A stretch of DNA of 64,000 nt from positions 2,616,501-2,680,500 of the forward strand of contig NZ_JOMG01000002.1 of NCBI RefSeq assembly GCF_000711225.1, read 5' to 3'. The notes beneath the pieces were generated by a model. It was not told where the DNA came from, did not search any database, and saw nothing but the letters and a program-made list of their open reading frames with translations. The stretch's first letter is position 1, and the number at the start of each line of letters is the position of its first letter. Shown here one piece after another: positions 61,887 to 64,000 of this stretch. Origin of the DNA: Pelobacter seleniigenes DSM 18267 (GTDB lineage Bacteria; Desulfobacterota; Desulfuromonadia; Desulfuromonadales; Geopsychrobacteraceae). The translations under genes and the position numbers were made by a program.

Positions 61887-62249
61887 CTATTTTTTCAGCA
61901 TGGCTTTTCTCAGCCAGGGGGGTGGGTTGCCCTGTAGAACTTCCTGCAGCTTGGTCACGGTTTCCTGGATCGGTGCGCGGTCCTTGCTTTTCAACGGATG
62001 AATTTTTTTGGCGACCAGACGGGCGGCAGCCGGACCGCCTATCTCAGCGACATAGACCAGAGCACATTCTTCCAGACCGCTGCAGCGTGCCTCGATCCGG
62101 TCCGCTTCATCGTCACCTTCGCTTTTAACCTGGACGATACCGTTGAATTCGGCGCTGTCGGAGCTGATATCCCAGATGTAAAACTGTTCCGCACGGCCAA
62201 AGTGTTCATCGATATGGATTTTATCCGTGCTTGCAAATGCAACTTTCAT
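61887..62249 (-). CDS. nifX: Nitrogenase cofactor carrier NifX
   Basis: 120 residues. MKVAFASTDKIHIDEHFGRAEQF is the typical start of NifX; later ECALVYVAEIGGPAAARLV and PIQETVTKLQEVL continue the family. NifX carries NifB-co or VK cluster between NifB and NifEN. The ATG at 62249 follows GAGGTGAG; longer frames start upstream of any ribosome site. Confidence 0.92.
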   Translation of the reverse strand: MKVAFASTDKIHIDEHFGRAEQFYIWDISSDSAEFNGIVQVKSEGDDEADRIEARCSGLEECALVYVAEIGGPAAARLVAKKIHPLKSKDRAPIQETVTKLQEVLQGNPPPWLRKAMLKK

Positions 62250-62376
62250 GTACTCACCTCGTTCCCGTTTCTGATCTATGAGCTGAAGCTTTCTGGTCCG
62301 AATCATCTTTCGTCCCATCTTGTTTTGAGCACCCGAAGGCCGGCGGGCAGAGGCTTTCTGCCCGCCGGACAGTTTG

Positions 62377-63840
62377 CTAACGCATCATTTCAAACCACTG
62401 GTCTTCACAGGTTTCATCTTTGATATCCAGAAACTTGTTGGCGATCACGGTCAGGAAGTTGATGGCGCCCTGATAGCCGATCACCGGGGTCCGGTGGATA
62501 TTGACCCGGTCCATGACCGGGAAGCCGATGCGGAAGTGCGGGATCTTGGCATCACGAGCAACCCATTTGCAGTGGGTATCGCCGATGATGGCGTCGACCG
62601 GATCGGTCATGCACAGGCTGCGCATGTGCCAGAGGTCTTTGTTGACGTAGACGCTGCCCTGGCTGCCATACAGCGGCGAGGTATCAAGCAGAGCCTGCAT
62701 TTCCTTGGCAAATTTCTTGTTCGAACGGGAACAGAGGATATGGTACGGAATAGCTCCCATTTCGAGCAGGAAGGAGACGATGCCGAGCAGGTAATCCGGG
62801 TCGCCGGCAACGGCAAATTTCTTGCCGTGGATGTACTGATGGGCATCGGTCATAGCGTCGACGGCGCGACCACGTTCATCCTTCAAGGATTGCGGAATCG
62901 GTTTGCCGAACAGTTCACTGAGTTTCATCAGGAAGGCGTCGGTCTTCTTGATTCCCATGGGCAGCGGCAGGGTTTCCTTGACCCCGGAATATTCGGTGCC
63001 GATCCATTTCATGGTGTTCAAGGTGCTGTATTTCATCAGTGAAATGGTGGCCTTACCATTGATGGAATCGGCCGCATCTTCCAGTTTGGTACCGCCTGGA
63101 TACATGCGGTATTCGCCGTCACAGACCGAATCAAAGACATCGGTGATGTCAGCCATCATGGTGTAGGGAATATCCATGGCTTCGAGGTACTTCTTGTACT
63201 CGCGCAGGTTGCCGGTGTTGCCGTCAAAGCCAGGAATCAGGTTCAGCTTGCCGGTACATTTACCTTCGACTTTCTGCCCTTCGGTCAGGTATTGCAGGAT
63301 GGCATTCAGCATGCTGTCGTAGCCATGAATGTGGGTCCCGTTGAAACTCGGGGTGTTGGCGTACGGGGTCGGCAAGTCCTCCGGAATCACACCCTTGTTC
63401 TTGGCATTTCTGATAAACGCGGTCAGGTCGTCGCCGATAACCTCGGGCATGCAGGTGGTATAGATCGGCATCAGTTTCGGCTTATACAGGGTATAGGCGT
63501 TCTCCAGTCCTTCGTGGAGGTTGTTCTGGCCACCGAACACAGCGCCGTCCTCGGTCATGGCGTCGGCGGTCGCGGCGGCCGGCTCGCGGAAATGGCGGCT
63601 GAAGGTACTGCGGAAGTAAGAGGCACACCCCTGGGAGCCGTGAACAAACGGCAGGGAGCCTTCAAAGCCGTGAGCAACCATCTGTGCGCCAAGGGGCTGG
63701 CAGGCATGGGCCGGGTTGATCACTAACGCTTCGCGGGCAAAGTTTTTCTCTTTGTACTCTTCGGTGTTGATCCAGTTTTTAACACGCTCGATCTCTTCCG
63801 GAGAATGTTCGGTCAATGGTCTAACTGCTACTTCGCTCAT
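62377..63840 (-). CDS. nifK: Nitrogenase molybdenum-iron protein beta chain NifK
   Basis: 487-residue beta subunit of dinitrogenase. P-cluster ligand regions: INPAHACQPLGA, HGSQGCASYFRSTFSRHF and a later C in TTCMPEVIGDD; GFDGNTGNLREYK and the C-terminal region are family-like. The ATG at 63840 follows AGGAG at ten bases; an upstream frame to 63927 is not coding. It lies in a minus-strand operon with nifX, a ferredoxin and another nifX-like gene. nifD should lie beyond the right edge; the visible 160 bases upstream do not contain its end. Confidence 0.95.
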   Translation of the reverse strand: MSEVAVRPLTEHSPEEIERVKNWINTEEYKEKNFAREALVINPAHACQPLGAQMVAHGFEGSLPFVHGSQGCASYFRSTFSRHFREPAAATADAMTEDGAVFGGQNNLHEGLENAYTLYKPKLMPIYTTCMPEVIGDDLTAFIRNAKNKGVIPEDLPTPYANTPSFNGTHIHGYDSMLNAILQYLTEGQKVEGKCTGKLNLIPGFDGNTGNLREYKKYLEAMDIPYTMMADITDVFDSVCDGEYRMYPGGTKLEDAADSINGKATISLMKYSTLNTMKWIGTEYSGVKETLPLPMGIKKTDAFLMKLSELFGKPIPQSLKDERGRAVDAMTDAHQYIHGKKFAVAGDPDYLLGIVSFLLEMGAIPYHILCSRSNKKFAKEMQALLDTSPLYGSQGSVYVNKDLWHMRSLCMTDPVDAIIGDTHCKWVARDAKIPHFRIGFPVMDRVNIHRTPVIGYQGAINFLTVIANKFLDIKDETCEDQWFEMMR

Positions 63841-63889
63841 GGCGATAAACTCCTTTATCGTCACCACAGTTGCGTTGAGATACGGATTG

Positions 63890-63929
63890 ATGTGCCGCCC
63901 GACCCTCTGGGGAGAGGGGGAGGGCACAT
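63890..63929 (-). other. Hairpin upstream of nifK
   Basis: ATGTGCC pairs with GGCACAT, with an inner stem CCCTCT/AGAGGG. No T-run follows on the minus strand, so it may be an RNA processing or stability site in the nifD-nifK spacer. Confidence 0.45.
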
Positions 63930-64000
63930 TTTTCCTGTTTCACCGGTTCGGCCATCGGGCGCGTGACTCGGCAGTGCTCTCTGTTGCTGTGTGGTTCTCA

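Overview
The window looks like chromosome from an anaerobic, diazotrophic, metal- or sulfur-reducing member of the Desulfuromonadia (Geobacter/Desulfuromonas/Pelobacter relatives). The evidence is the mix of nitrogenase genes, large outer-surface multiheme c-type cytochromes with a beta-barrel partner, a flavodiiron protein with MinD-type Fe-S ATPases, a probable selenoprotein and many sigma-54 (-24/-12) promoters. This is an inference from gene content; no 16S rRNA gene is present. No phage, insertion sequence or CRISPR array was found.

Region 1 (1-12 kb): a cut RarD-type transporter, an iron alcohol dehydrogenase paired with a hybrid sensor kinase, a large repeat-rich autotransporter, a tautomerase, a sigma-54-driven operon of tiny membrane proteins with a receiver-like domain, a LysE exporter and ThyX. 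Region 2 (11.5-26.8 kb): two copies of a dispersed repeat, a rhomboid-fold protein lacking its catalytic residues, a DedA-PAP2-LssY fusion, an Fe-S reductase, a two-gene cytochrome bd-like complex whose large subunit carries eight c-type heme sites, a cupin, a slipin/NfeD pair, and a PstS-like sensor coupled to a c-di-GMP phosphodiesterase. Region 3 (27-40.8 kb): housekeeping genes, namely yqeY, cvpA, mutS2, dnaG, rpoD, a CAU tRNA, a Nif3-like gene, a zinc-ribbon coiled-coil gene, rnpB, a LOG-family gene and yciH.

Region 4 (40.9-47.9 kb): a minus-strand operon (DUF5320, double NifX/NifB-C domain protein, two MinD/ferredoxin ATPases, flavodiiron protein) behind a promoter bracketed by palindromes, then a third copy of the dispersed repeat, a GNAT gene and nifV. 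Region 5 (48-54.3 kb): a probable extracellular electron-transfer module: a decaheme OmcA/MtrC-type lipoprotein facing a beta-barrel plus two multiheme lipoproteins. Region 6 (54.3-64 kb): nitrogen fixation. nifE, nifN, a NifU-NifQ fusion, a NifO-like gene and an SseB-like gene run on the plus strand; a selenocysteine ArsC-like gene, nifB, a second nifX-like gene, a nif ferredoxin gene, nifX and nifK lie on the minus strand. nifD and nifH presumably lie beyond the right edge.

Main points of interest: the nifB leader has a sigma-54 promoter followed by two hexaloop hairpins (A at loop position 1, G at 4), the second overlapping an intrinsic terminator, which is the architecture of an ANTAR antitermination target; a UGA-encoded selenocysteine in an ArsC-like protein; a NifU-NifQ fusion that has lost one scaffold cysteine; the octaheme bd-like subunit; and the cytochrome/barrel cluster.
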